This document shows, in pieces, positions 34,255 to 44,528 of a stretch of 64,000 nucleotides of DNA. Origin of the DNA: Bacteroidota bacterium. GTDB taxonomy: Bacteria > Bacteroidota > Bacteroidia > Bacteroidales > JAAUTT01. Below the pieces are notes generated by a model that was not told the DNA's origin, did no database searches, and saw only the letters and a list, made by a program, of their open reading frames with translations. The stretch spans positions 1 to 64,000 of the forward strand of contig JAEYWD010000006.1 of the NCBI GenBank assembly GCA_023429135.1, written 5' to 3'. The position numbers and the translations under genes are program-made. The stretch's first letter is position 1. Each line of letters starts with the position of its first letter.

Positions 34255-36075
34255 ATGGAAAACAAAAGAACCCTGGGGCTAAATTTCACTTCCTCCACGG
34301 AGGCAAATATCAAAGTTTGGGCTCCTTTAGCTAACACTGTGAGTATAGAATTAGAGAGAGGAACCTTATTTAACCTTTTGGAAGCTCCTATGGGCTTCTG
34401 GGAATTGACAAACCTGAAAGTGGATGAGAAAGACCGTTACAGAATAATTGTGGATGGAAAAGCTTATCCCGATCCTGCATCTTTACTTCAACCAGAAGGA
34501 GTTCACAAACATTCCCAGGCATTTAATTTAAACAAATTCCCCTGGTGCGATGACAATTGGAAAGGCCTGACTACCGAAGAGCTTATCATTTACGAACTTC
34601 ATACAGGAACATTTTCACCCGAAGGAACTTTTGATGGAATTATCCGCAAACTCGATTATTTAAAAGAATTGGGTATTACTGCCATCGAACTTATGCCGGT
34701 AGCGCAGTTTCCGGGAAGCCACAACTGGGGATATGATGGCGTTTATCCTTTTGCCGTGCAAAACACTTATGGTGGACCGGAAAGACTGCAAAACCTTGTA
34801 GACTCATGTCACAAAAAAGGATTGGCAGTTATTCTGGATGTGGTTTACAATCATCTTGGTCCCGAGGGCAATTATCTGCCGGCATTTGGACCGGTATTCA
34901 CGGGGAAGTATTCAACTCCTTGGGGTAAGGCTATCAACTTCGACGACGAATGGTGCGACGGAATAAGAACCATGTGTATTGAAAATGCACTGATGTGGCT
35001 ACGCGATTTTCACATTGACGGACTGAGGCTTGATGCCGTTCACGCCATTAAGGACTTCAGTGCAACACACATTATCCGCGAAATGAAAGAAAAGGTGGAA
35101 GAATTAAACTTTGCCACTTCTAAAAAACATTTTCTGATATGCGAATCGGACCTGAATGATATCCGGTACATTTCCCCTTTCATCCATGGCGGATATGGGA
35201 TGGATGCAACATGGTGCGACGAGTTCCACCACTCCTTACACGCTTTAACCACAAACGAGAGGAATGGCTATTACTCCGATTTTGGCAATATAACCCATTT
35301 GGTTAAGGCTTTAGACAGCGCTTTTGTTTACGATGGTCAATGGTCGGAACACCGGAAAAGAAAGTTTGGCACAAAAACAGCCGGGCTAGCCGGCAATAAT
35401 TTTGTAGTATTTACTCAGAATCACGACCAGGTAGGAAACCGTATGCTTGGCGACAGACTTTCGACAATGCTCGATTTCGAACTCTTGAAGGTTGTAGCCG
35501 GAACCATGCTTTTAAGTCCATTTATTCCGCTGATTTTTATGGGTGAAGAATATGCTGAAAAAGCTCCGTTTCTGTATTTTATCGATCATGAAGACCAGGA
35601 ACTTATCCGATTGGTAAGAGAAGGCCGTAAAAAAGAATTCAAAGCTTTTATGAATTCGGAAAATGTACCTGATCCGGATGATATAAAAACATTTAATACA
35701 TCGAAACTGAACTGGGTCCATTGGAGCGACAATCAAAAACATATTTTTAATTTCTACAAAGAGCTGATTCAACTTCGCAAAACCATTGCCCCTCTAAAAA
35801 ACCGGGAACGCAAAAGCTATTCGGCCAACACAGCTATTTCTAAAAATGTAATTGAACTTGAACGTAAAAACGGCGATCAAAAGTTAATAGCAGTTTTCAA
35901 CTTCGAACCGGAGCAAATAATTTTTACATCATCATTTCTGTACACAACTGACATTCAGTTACTTTTATGTTCCTCCGACAAAAAATGGGGAGGTAATGGC
36001 TCTACAGCAACCATTAACCAAACTTCAGAAGTTACTATTCCCGCCCATTCGCTTGCTGTGTGGCTAACAAACTGA
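34255..36075 (+). CDS. treZ: Malto-oligosyltrehalose trehalohydrolase TreZ
   Basis: A 606-residue cytoplasmic GH13 enzyme. An N-terminal beta domain (about 1-85, NIKVWAPLANTVSIELE) precedes a barrel with ELMPVAQFPGSHNWGYDGVY, DVVYNHLGPEGNYL, GLRLDAVHAI (nucleophile Asp, about 260) and ICESDLND (acid/base Glu, about 299), and FTQNHDQVGNR. The GPEGNY and WCDEFHH motifs are typical of TreZ. It releases trehalose from maltooligosyl-trehalose made by TreY, whose gene follows 25 bp downstream. Confidence 0.93.
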   Translation: MENKRTLGLNFTSSTEANIKVWAPLANTVSIELERGTLFNLLEAPMGFWELTNLKVDEKDRYRIIVDGKAYPDPASLLQPEGVHKHSQAFNLNKFPWCDDNWKGLTTEELIIYELHTGTFSPEGTFDGIIRKLDYLKELGITAIELMPVAQFPGSHNWGYDGVYPFAVQNTYGGPERLQNLVDSCHKKGLAVILDVVYNHLGPEGNYLPAFGPVFTGKYSTPWGKAINFDDEWCDGIRTMCIENALMWLRDFHIDGLRLDAVHAIKDFSATHIIREMKEKVEELNFATSKKHFLICESDLNDIRYISPFIHGGYGMDATWCDEFHHSLHALTTNERNGYYSDFGNITHLVKALDSAFVYDGQWSEHRKRKFGTKTAGLAGNNFVVFTQNHDQVGNRMLGDRLSTMLDFELLKVVAGTMLLSPFIPLIFMGEEYAEKAPFLYFIDHEDQELIRLVREGRKKEFKAFMNSENVPDPDDIKTFNTSKLNWVHWSDNQKHIFNFYKELIQLRKTIAPLKNRERKSYSANTAISKNVIELERKNGDQKLIAVFNFEPEQIIFTSSFLYTTDIQLLLCSSDKKWGGNGSTATINQTSEVTIPAHSLAVWLTN

Positions 36076-36100
36076 AATAAAAACTATTGATATTACCCGT

Positions 36101-39100
36101 ATGTATATTCCTTCATCCACTTACCGCATTCAGTTTAATAAAGGCTTTACTTTTAAAAATCTTGAAGAAAGGCTGAATTATTTAGCCTCATTAGGAATTG
36201 GAGCTATTTACGCCAGTCCGGTTTTTGAAGCTGTTCCCGGAAGCAATCACGGTTACGATATTACCAATCCACAGGCATTCAATAAAGAAATCGGAACTGA
36301 AGCAGAATTCGGGAATATCAGCAATTTTCTAAAATCGAAAAACATTGGCTGGATTCAGGATATTGTTCCCAACCACATGGCTTTTCATCCACATAATGCA
36401 TGGCTGATGGATGTGCTCGAAAAAGGGAAACAATCGGTCTACTCGGGCTATTTTGATATCGACTGGAACCATCCTGTTTACACGAACAAAGTTATGGTAC
36501 CCATTCTTGGAAAAACACAGGAACAGGCCGTTAACCTTGGCGAAATAAAGCTTGAGTGGGAAAACGGAGGCTTTTTTATCTGTTATTACGATTTCAGAAT
36601 TCCGGCTTCGGGAGAATCCTTTCATGAACTTTTAGAGGAATTTAAGGTACTGGAGGGATCATATTTCGTCGGCCAGGGAATTGCCAACGAGGAGTTTAAA
36701 TCCGATCCGGCTTTCAAAGGTTTCGGTTGGTCGAACAGCAAAGAACGGTTTCAAGCTATTTACAACACCGACAATTCCTTCGAAACGCTTGTGGACAACA
36801 TATGCAGTGAAATAAATTCGAACAGTGAAAAACTGAAGGATTTACTGGCAAAGCAACACTTTGTACTTACCCACTGGCAGGAAGTTGACAATGCTTTAAA
36901 CTACCGTCGTTTCTTCACCATAAACGGGTTGATAAGTCTCTGCATGGAAAAACAAAAGGTTTTCGAAGATTATCACTCTTTTATTTACAAACAGGTTGAA
37001 TATGCACGTTTCCAGGGGTTACGCATCGACCATGTCGACGGGCTCTTGTGTCCCAACATGTATTTTGAGCGCTTAAGAGCAAAAATGGGTGAGGAAACCT
37101 ATATTGTAGTTGAAAAGATCCTTGAGCGTCAGGAGATACTTCACAAGGACTGGCCGCTGCAGGGTTCCTCAGGATACGATTTTCTGGCAATTGTAAACAA
37201 TATTTTCACCTATCAACCTTCTTATCATAAGCTTACATCTTTCTATAAAGAAATGGCTCACATCGAATTCGATCCTGAAGAGATAATTTATCAGAAGAAA
37301 AAACAAATTCTGGAGGAAAGCTTTCGGGGTGACTGGGATAATATTTGCCGCAAAATTGAAGAATCGGGCTTAATTGCTTATAATAACGAAATAACCCCTA
37401 ACAATTTAAAAAAAGCTATTGGCGAGTTTATTATCAACTGTCCTGTTTATAAGCTCTATTCATCCGGTTTCCCTCCGGAAACAGACGATATTGACATTAT
37501 CCGGCAAATTACCGAAAAATCAATCCAAAGGACTCCGGCGCTGAAAGCACCTTTAAACAAATTAAAAGATGTAATTCTGGGGAATGCACTTCATACCCCC
37601 GAACAAAAAGAAACAGCTCTCTCCTTCTTTAAAAAGTGCATGCAATACACAGGACCTTTAATGGCAAAAGGAGTTGAAGATACTGCTATGTATACCTGGG
37701 GAGCATTTATTGCACACAATGAAGTAGGCGACGCCATAGATGTCGACGGTATCAGTATCACAGATTTTCATCATCGAATTGCTGAAAGGCAGATGCATTA
37801 TCCACATTCCATCAATGCAACGGCTACCCACGACACAAAACGTGGCGAAGATTCCCGCGCACGACTAAACGTGATAAGCAATTTTGCTGAAGATTGGATG
37901 GAATTGGTGCGCCGGTGGATGATTGAAAACCAGTCGTTAAAAGCGCTGATTAACAACAATCCGGCACCGAATCTGAACGAAGAATATTTTATTTACCAGA
38001 CGATTGTTGGAGCTATGCCCATGAATGGCATTCCAGATCAGGAGTTAAACGATCGTCTTGCTGAATATATGCGTAAAGCCCTGCGGGAAGCTAAAGTCAA
38101 TTCTAACTGGAACAAGCCTGACGAAGATTATGAAGCTGCTGTAATCCATTTTACAACCAAACTTCTCGCGCCTGGAAATAGCTTTATGAATACATTCCTG
38201 CCATTCTTTGAGAAATTGGTTCCATGGGGAATCATCAATTCCCTATCGCAGTTAGTACTAAAATGTACATCGCCAGGAATACCCGATTTTTACCAGGGAA
38301 CCGAGCTATGGGACCTATCACTTGTCGATCCCGATAATCGCCGGCAAGTTGACTATGAAAACAGAGAATGGCTCTTAAATCAGCTTAAGGAAAGAGAGCA
38401 GCAGGATAATTTTCCGGATGAACTGATAACCTCGAAAAAAGATGGTAAAATCAAACTTTGGCTAACCTATAAATTAATGCAGGAAAGAAAATTGTTCCCC
38501 GAAGTCTTTAATCATGGAGAATACCTGCCATTATATGTTACTGGAGATCATAGTGAACACATTCTGGCTTTTGCCCGAAAGCATAAAAACAACTGGTATC
38601 TGACAGTTATTCCACTTCACGGAGCCGTATTGCCTACCGATGAAAACCATTTTATTAACTGGGGAAACACAAGTATTGAAATGCCGGCATCTGCTCCGGA
38701 GAACTGGACATTGTTGTGGAATGAATTGAAACTGAAATCGTCAAAATCGTGGTCTGTTTCCAATATTTTAACCCATAATATTCCGGTAGTTCTTAAAGGA
38801 AAAAACAAAGAAACGAACAGAGGAAGCGGCATTTTAATGCATCTCACCTCAGTTCCCGGGAAATATGGAACGGGAGATTTTGGAAAAGAAGCTTACCAGT
38901 TTGTCGATTTTCTCAAAACGGCCCGGCAATCGTACTGGCAAATTCTGCCATTTAACCCTGTTGGAGGTACATTTTCGCCCTACAGCTCCTCTTCAGCTTT
39001 TGCAGGTAATATAATATTTATTGATCCCGATGAACTACTATCTCAGGGACTGATAAATCAACTCCCCGAAACATTACCTGACTCGGATGAGGTTGATTTC

Positions 39101-40300
39101 AGAAAAGCACTAACCATTAAAGAAGCATCAATTGATGAGGCATTCGAAAATTATGTAAAGAAAAATAGCCCACTTTTGCAGAAAAGATTCGAAATATTCG
39201 GTCACCAGCAAAAACATTGGTTAGACGATTACGCCCTGTTTACAATTCTGAAGCAGGAGTTCAGCAACGAGCCCTGGAATAAATGGCCAGACAATTTCAA
39301 GACCAGGAATAAAGAGACGCTCACTGCTTTTGCCGAAAAAAATGCTCCTGCCCTCACCCGGGTAAAATTCGGTCAATTTCTGTTTGACAATCAGTTTAAA
39401 AAATTAAAAAAGTATGCAAACTCCGCAGGCATAAACATTATTGGCGACGTTCCTATTTATGTAAGCTACGACAGCGCCGATGTCTGGGCTAACCCTCATA
39501 TTTTTAATCTCAATCCTGACCTTGAGATGATTAGTGTAGCAGGAGTTCCACCCGATTATTTCAGTGAAACCGGTCAACTATGGAATATGCCAGTTTACAA
39601 GTGGCAAACTATGGAAAATGACGGATTTAGCTGGTGGAAAACGAGAATCCGTCGGAACCTAGAGTTTTGCGATATGCTCCGTTTCGACCATTTCAGAGGA
39701 TTCTCTTCATATTGGGAGGTCCCCGCAGGAAAAGCAACTGCCAGAAATGGCGCATGGATTAAAGGTCCCGGAGATAAATTCTTCACAGAACTCAGAAAGA
39801 GCTTCCCAAAAATGCCTTTTATCGCTGAAGATCTTGGAGATATCGACGAAGATGTTTATAATCTGAGAGATACTTTCGCGTTGCCCGGAATGAGGGTGCT
39901 GCAGTTTGCATTTGGCGGCGATATGCCCAGTTCGGTACACATACCCCATAATCATAACCAAAACAGCATTGTGTATACCGGAACACACGATAACAACACC
40001 ATTAAAGGCTGGTACCGTAAAGAAGTAAACAGAGCAATGAAGACGCAGTTAAAAACATATTTCAACCGGAAGTTAAATACTCAAAAAGTAAGCGAGGAGT
40101 TTATCAGGTTAGCATTAGGTTCTGTAGCCCAAATTGCGATTATTCCTATTCAGGATTTGTTAAACCTCGACGAAAAAGCACGTTTCAACACTCCGTCACA
40201 GCCGGAAGGTAACTGGAAATGGAAGCTTACAGCAAAGGACACTATTCCGGCAGATGAATTAAAAAAACTCACCATACTTTACGGTAGAGTAAATTATTAA
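36101..40300 (+). CDS. treY-malQ: Fused malto-oligosyltrehalose synthase (TreY) and 4-alpha-glucanotransferase (MalQ)
   Basis: A 1399-residue two-enzyme fusion. Residues 1 to about 880 are TreY (GH13): STYRIQFNKGFTF, ASPVFEAVPGSNHGYDITNP, DIVPNHMAFH, GLRIDHVDGL (about 306) and CTSPGIPDFYQGTELWD. TreY turns the reducing end of maltodextrin into a trehalose unit. Residues about 903-1399 are MalQ (GH77): GILMHLTSVPGKYGTGDFG, WQILPFNPVG, LRFDHFRGF (about 1190), AEDLGDI (about 1240) and YTGTHDNNT (about 1290). MalQ disproportionates short maltodextrins into chains TreY can use. No N-terminal CBM20 is present in the MalQ part. The frame is continuous, so this is a true fusion and not adjacent genes. 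Confidence 0.92.
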   Translation: MYIPSSTYRIQFNKGFTFKNLEERLNYLASLGIGAIYASPVFEAVPGSNHGYDITNPQAFNKEIGTEAEFGNISNFLKSKNIGWIQDIVPNHMAFHPHNAWLMDVLEKGKQSVYSGYFDIDWNHPVYTNKVMVPILGKTQEQAVNLGEIKLEWENGGFFICYYDFRIPASGESFHELLEEFKVLEGSYFVGQGIANEEFKSDPAFKGFGWSNSKERFQAIYNTDNSFETLVDNICSEINSNSEKLKDLLAKQHFVLTHWQEVDNALNYRRFFTINGLISLCMEKQKVFEDYHSFIYKQVEYARFQGLRIDHVDGLLCPNMYFERLRAKMGEETYIVVEKILERQEILHKDWPLQGSSGYDFLAIVNNIFTYQPSYHKLTSFYKEMAHIEFDPEEIIYQKKKQILEESFRGDWDNICRKIEESGLIAYNNEITPNNLKKAIGEFIINCPVYKLYSSGFPPETDDIDIIRQITEKSIQRTPALKAPLNKLKDVILGNALHTPEQKETALSFFKKCMQYTGPLMAKGVEDTAMYTWGAFIAHNEVGDAIDVDGISITDFHHRIAERQMHYPHSINATATHDTKRGEDSRARLNVISNFAEDWMELVRRWMIENQSLKALINNNPAPNLNEEYFIYQTIVGAMPMNGIPDQELNDRLAEYMRKALREAKVNSNWNKPDEDYEAAVIHFTTKLLAPGNSFMNTFLPFFEKLVPWGIINSLSQLVLKCTSPGIPDFYQGTELWDLSLVDPDNRRQVDYENREWLLNQLKEREQQDNFPDELITSKKDGKIKLWLTYKLMQERKLFPEVFNHGEYLPLYVTGDHSEHILAFARKHKNNWYLTVIPLHGAVLPTDENHFINWGNTSIEMPASAPENWTLLWNELKLKSSKSWSVSNILTHNIPVVLKGKNKETNRGSGILMHLTSVPGKYGTGDFGKEAYQFVDFLKTARQSYWQILPFNPVGGTFSPYSSSSAFAGNIIFIDPDELLSQGLINQLPETLPDSDEVDFRKALTIKEASIDEAFENYVKKNSPLLQKRFEIFGHQQKHWLDDYALFTILKQEFSNEPWNKWPDNFKTRNKETLTAFAEKNAPALTRVKFGQFLFDNQFKKLKKYANSAGINIIGDVPIYVSYDSADVWANPHIFNLNPDLEMISVAGVPPDYFSETGQLWNMPVYKWQTMENDGFSWWKTRIRRNLEFCDMLRFDHFRGFSSYWEVPAGKATARNGAWIKGPGDKFFTELRKSFPKMPFIAEDLGDIDEDVYNLRDTFALPGMRVLQFAFGGDMPSSVHIPHNHNQNSIVYTGTHDNNTIKGWYRKEVNRAMKTQLKTYFNRKLNTQKVSEEFIRLALGSVAQIAIIPIQDLLNLDEKARFNTPSQPEGNWKWKLTAKDTIPADELKKLTILYGRVNY

Positions 40301-40302
40301 AA

Positions 40303-43215
40303 TCAGGAAACTGTTGCATGAGGAATTGTGAAAGAAAATTTACTTCCCTTCCCTACTTTACTCGTAATCCAGATTCTTCCACCGTGTTTCTCTACGAACT
40401 CCTTGCAGAGCAGCAGGCCGAGTCCTGTTCCTGTCTCTTTATTTGTTCCCGGTTGAGAAAATTTAATATCAATCCTGAATAATTTTCTGATATTATCGGC
40501 CGAAAGACCCACGCCACTATCTTCAACGGAGACAGTAACGGCCTTTTTACCATTCCGTGCCACAACTTTTATTTCTCCATCAGTGTGCGTGAATTTTACT
40601 GCATTCTGCATCAGATTGCGGAGCACGGTTGTGAGCATATTATTATCTCCATAAACCAGAATATTATCGGGAACATTTATCTGCACATTCTGAGATTTTG
40701 CACAAGCCGAAGGTCGAACATTATCCCAGCACTCGGACACAATTCTGCTAAATTTATACAATTTGGGTTCATAGGAGATGGTTCCGGTTTGCGATCGTGA
40801 CCAGTCGAGTAAATTTTGTAATAATTCAAAACCTTTTTGAGCAGAGGAATTGATCATTTTCCCCAGCCTGATAATGGTTTCCGAATCCTTTGCCATTCCC
40901 TGGGAGATAAACTCCGACGCCCCGATAAGACTAGCGAAAGGATTCTTAAGATCGTGGGCTATAATTGCAAAAAATTTATCTTTTGTTGCATTAAGATCCT
41001 TCAGTTCCTTCGATTTTTTCTTCAACAAAATTTCCTGTGTCTTAATTTCTGTGATATCGAACATCACAAGGCTGAAATGCTGCACTCCCCTCGAGGTTTT
41101 GAATATTCCAGGATGGCAACGAAACCATCGCCAGTTCAAATTTTTATCTTTTAAGGTCCACTCTGTTCTGGATTTCATCTCATTTTGAAAGATGAAATTG
41201 TGAAAAAGCTTTCGGTCGTCATCAACACAACAATCAAGCAAAGAGCCTGTAAATGACTTATTCCATCCGAATATATCGAGAAATTTCGCATTCGCATAAA
41301 GCACATGGCCCTCAGGATCGAGTTCACAAATAAGCGCGTTGCTTTTCTCTGTCAACATTCTGAATCGCTCTTCACTTTCCCTGAGCGATTCTTCAGTTTG
41401 CCTTTTCGAAGCTTCCAATCTTAGAAAAATAATTCCCTGAGAAAGGTATTGGGCTAATTCGGTAAGTAATAATGTCTCATCGGTAGTGTAGAAATTAATT
41501 TCAGTTGAATAAATATTCAATATTCCATATACCTCGTTCTGATGAATTAATGGCAGAGAAATTACCGAATGTAGTCCTGCTTCAACAGCCTTTTTTCGCC
41601 ATATGGAACTACTGGGCTCATCAGGCAGATTATTGCAAACATAGGGCTTCTTATATTTCACTGCCAGTGTTACAGGATTATTTCCCGGTTCACTTTTTAC
41701 AACACTAAACTTCAGGTTGGTCATATATTTTTTAGCCGAACCTGACCATACTTTCGGAGCAACTCCCTCGTATTCAACAAAACCAACCCAAGCCAAAGCC
41801 TGGTTACAATCATCGGTGATAATCTTACAAATTCTGGAAACATAATCCTTTTCACTTACCGCTTGCACGAGTGCCTGACTGCTCCGGCTGATTGCCCGAA
41901 GAATGTTATTCAGCCTTATCAGTTTCCGTTCATTATCTTCCTTAAATTTTAACTCACTCTGAAGATTTTCGAGTAATTCGGTGTTCTCAAGTGCCAGCGA
42001 TAAGGAGTTTGAGAGTCGAAGTAAAAAATGAACTTCCATCTCGCTGAAAATCTTTTTACGTTTATAATTGAAGAAAATAGCCCCTATTTTCTTATGTGGT
42101 GTAAATAATGGAACTACAATTACAGAGCGTATTCCCCAATCTTTCAATCGTTCGTTATTAACCCGCGGATCAGTAAACGTATCTTCAATAAACTGAATTT
42201 TTTTCTCTCTTAAGGCAAGGTTGGCATGAGGTTCATCCTCCAGGGTAATATGCATTCCTTTGACTTCCTTATCAAATTTATATATATGCTGCACTTCCCA
42301 CTCGGTTTCCTTAAAAAAAGACACAGCAGCCGAATCGCATTCCAGAGTTTTGGCTGCAATTTCCATCTTCTTTTGAGTAACATCATAAATGCTGGTTTTA
42401 TTATGAAGAACCTGCTCCAACGAACCTAACGCATTTTGGAACATGTCCGTTTTCTTTCGGGATGTAATGTCCTTTATAAAAAAGTGAAATATTTCATTGC
42501 CCAATTCGGATGTATTAATCACATTAACTTCTGCAAATACCTCTTCGCTGTTGGCCTTTATCATTTTCAACTCAGAAAACTCAGTTTTTTCACCCGGCTG
42601 TAAAGAATGTAAACGCTTATAAAATCCATTTTCAGCCCCTGAAATAAAATCGAATAATGTTTTTCCTTCAATATCGAGAATATGTCGAACACCGACAATT
42701 TTCAAAGCTGCACTATTGGCATATTCGAGAGAATCATTTTTATGAATTATAATTCCTATGGGAGAGTGGTCGTAAATTTTGCGGTGCAGGGCCTCACTTT
42801 TAATGAAATTCCTCCGAATTTTCTCGAAATCGTCGATCGCATGCCAAATTGTTAAGGCTCCTACAATCACATTATTAACCCATATTGGTGAAGAGCTCGT
42901 TTCAACCAGATGTTCTTCGCCGTTATATTTGATAGAAAAAATCGCCCCTGAGGTTTTCTCTCCTTTCAAGGCTTTTGCTGTAGGTTGATCTTTTAATACA
43001 TAACGACTGTCGTCGAGCCATTTACAAGCGAATGCACTGATTACCTCTTTGACATTCAAACCAACAGGATTACAATTGTACCGTTCTAGAAATGATGGGT
43101 TTACTTCAACAACATTCAGGTTCTGATCGTAAATCAATGCCGGGTCCGCCAAGGCATTAAAGATACCAATTTGCTCTTTAATCCAGAATGTTTTGCTTTC
43201 AGTATTTGATGCCAC
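40303..43215 (-). CDS. PAS/GAF multi-sensor histidine kinase
   Basis: A 970-residue soluble hybrid-sensor kinase without membrane segments. Order: PAS (about 12-125), PAS (about 140-250), GAF (about 265-415), GAF (about 450-600), PAS/PAC (about 612-735), HisKA with FAIIAHDLKNP (phospho-His near 757), and HATPase_c with NLMQNAVKFTH (N box), EDSGVGLS (G1) and GTGLGLLLCKEF (G2). No receiver domain is fused and no response regulator gene is adjacent, so its partner is elsewhere. The kinase ends 2 bp from the convergent treY-malQ stop. The second kinase at 44529 has a very similar C-terminus (GLGLLLC, VEKHGG versus VERHGG). Confidence 0.88.
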   Translation of the reverse strand: MASNTESKTFWIKEQIGIFNALADPALIYDQNLNVVEVNPSFLERYNCNPVGLNVKEVISAFACKWLDDSRYVLKDQPTAKALKGEKTSGAIFSIKYNGEEHLVETSSSPIWVNNVIVGALTIWHAIDDFEKIRRNFIKSEALHRKIYDHSPIGIIIHKNDSLEYANSAALKIVGVRHILDIEGKTLFDFISGAENGFYKRLHSLQPGEKTEFSELKMIKANSEEVFAEVNVINTSELGNEIFHFFIKDITSRKKTDMFQNALGSLEQVLHNKTSIYDVTQKKMEIAAKTLECDSAAVSFFKETEWEVQHIYKFDKEVKGMHITLEDEPHANLALREKKIQFIEDTFTDPRVNNERLKDWGIRSVIVVPLFTPHKKIGAIFFNYKRKKIFSEMEVHFLLRLSNSLSLALENTELLENLQSELKFKEDNERKLIRLNNILRAISRSSQALVQAVSEKDYVSRICKIITDDCNQALAWVGFVEYEGVAPKVWSGSAKKYMTNLKFSVVKSEPGNNPVTLAVKYKKPYVCNNLPDEPSSSIWRKKAVEAGLHSVISLPLIHQNEVYGILNIYSTEINFYTTDETLLLTELAQYLSQGIIFLRLEASKRQTEESLRESEERFRMLTEKSNALICELDPEGHVLYANAKFLDIFGWNKSFTGSLLDCCVDDDRKLFHNFIFQNEMKSRTEWTLKDKNLNWRWFRCHPGIFKTSRGVQHFSLVMFDITEIKTQEILLKKKSKELKDLNATKDKFFAIIAHDLKNPFASLIGASEFISQGMAKDSETIIRLGKMINSSAQKGFELLQNLLDWSRSQTGTISYEPKLYKFSRIVSECWDNVRPSACAKSQNVQINVPDNILVYGDNNMLTTVLRNLMQNAVKFTHTDGEIKVVARNGKKAVTVSVEDSGVGLSADNIRKLFRIDIKFSQPGTNKETGTGLGLLLCKEFVEKHGGRIWITSKVGKGSKFSFTIPHATVS

Positions 43216-43331
43216 AAAGTAAAGGTTGGGTTAATGTATCTCTTCGGGTAACAAATTAAAACCGTTCCTTGTTTTTTACCCGGAATAGATTTATTAAAAA
43301 TAATTATTCTCGGCAAATAAATAACAAAATC

Positions 43332-43360
43332 AACCTTTGCTTCAGGAAAAACTGAAGGTT
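43332..43360 (-). terminator. Probable terminator of the universal stress protein gene
   Basis: CTTCAG (43340-43345) pairs with CTGAAG (43352-43357) around a 6-nt loop, and AACC (43332-43335) can extend the stem with GGTT (43357-43360) over a bulge. On the minus strand it is followed by a T-rich stretch. Confidence 0.4.
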
Positions 43361-43407
43361 TTCTTTGTCACTCAGATGAACATTCTACCAGAATAGCTAT
43401 ATTTCAG

Positions 43408-44337
43408 TTACACAGAAGTTAAAGGATCAGTTGAGCTATACTTCTTTTTAGCTGAAGTATCCGTTTCTGTTTTCTCCGGTACTATTGGCCTGAAACTTAA
43501 AACAGGTATTGAAGCATGATTTACCACCTGCTGGGTGTATGGTCCAACAAACACCTCGCGCCAGTTATAATCGAGGGTTGCGTTAATTGCAAGCAGGTCA
43601 ACTTCTTTTTCACCTGCAATTCTTAGTATATCTCCTGCAATATTGGAAGCATAAAATAAATCGGAATGAAAATTTAAATTATCGTCAACCATCCTCATCT
43701 TTAGCTTTGATAAAGAATCGGAAATCTTGGATATTTGCTCTGGTTTGGATTTATCAACAATTCCGGTAACTTCCAGAACTGTATTTTTTTCCATCAGAAT
43801 AGACTTCACCACTTCATACTTTTCTTCAATACCCGAAGTACTACGGATGGGAAACATTATTTTATCGAATCTGGTTTTCCTGAAAGAACCCGGAACGGTT
43901 AAAACAGGACATGGAGCATGTTTCACAACTTTATAGGCATTGCTGCCAATAAAAAACTCCCTTACCCCTGAAGCTCCATGGGTCGCCATAATTATTAAAT
44001 CGGCAACAATTTCGGAAGCTACTGTGCAAATGTAGTAAGCAGGGTTCCCTGACTCAACATGTACAACACACTTAACGCCGTGGCTTTTTTCAATTTCGTC
44101 GCTTAGCTTTTGCAGGTTATCTTTTGAAGTATCCAAAACCTCCTGGTTAGAATATACTGCGCTGGAATATGGCTCAATGGAAAAAGAATAATAATCGAGT
44201 TCCACAGTATTTACCATGTGTAATACAGCATTGTGCCGTTTACACATAGCAATAGCAAGATCCAGGGCGTTCATGGCAAGTTGTGTAAAATCGGTAGGAA
44301 AAACAATTTTTGCAACTGTATTGGTTAATGATTCCAT
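43408..44337 (-). CDS. Tandem-domain universal stress protein (UspA family)
   Basis: A 309-residue cytoplasmic protein with two UspA domains. Domain 1 (about 8-150): KIVFPTDFTQLAMNALDLAI and the nucleotide-binding type end MATHGASGVREFFIGSNAYK. Domain 2 (about 158-290) is more diverged: KIMFPIRSTSGIEEKYEVV and ATLDYNWREVFVGPYTQQVV, where the G-2x-G-9x-G-S/T pattern is lost. Domain 1 probably binds ATP. It lies downstream of a histidine kinase in the same direction; an inverted repeat 41 bp before its start may control it. Confidence 0.88.
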   Translation of the reverse strand: MESLTNTVAKIVFPTDFTQLAMNALDLAIAMCKRHNAVLHMVNTVELDYYSFSIEPYSSAVYSNQEVLDTSKDNLQKLSDEIEKSHGVKCVVHVESGNPAYYICTVASEIVADLIIMATHGASGVREFFIGSNAYKVVKHAPCPVLTVPGSFRKTRFDKIMFPIRSTSGIEEKYEVVKSILMEKNTVLEVTGIVDKSKPEQISKISDSLSKLKMRMVDDNLNFHSDLFYASNIAGDILRIAGEKEVDLLAINATLDYNWREVFVGPYTQQVVNHASIPVLSFRPIVPEKTETDTSAKKKYSSTDPLTSV

Positions 44338-44377
44338 AGTATAACAATTAAGGAGTTGAGCAAAATCTAAAATTTAT

Positions 44378-44396
44378 TTAACCATCCAATGGTTAA
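44378..44396. promoter_or_regulatory. Inverted repeat upstream of the universal stress protein gene
   Basis: TTAACCAT (44378-44385) and ATGGTTAA (44389-44396) around 3 nt, 41 bp upstream of the usp ATG. There is no T-run on the transcribed side, so an operator is likelier than a terminator. Confidence 0.4.
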
Positions 44397-44528
44397 GAGT
44401 CCTTTTAATGTAGTAGCATCAAACGTTTGAATACATGGCCCCAATATACAAAATTTTAGGCAAAAAACATAAGCAATGGAAGACATTCTTGCTTTTGAGG
44501 AAAGGTGACAACACATTGAAAATACAAT

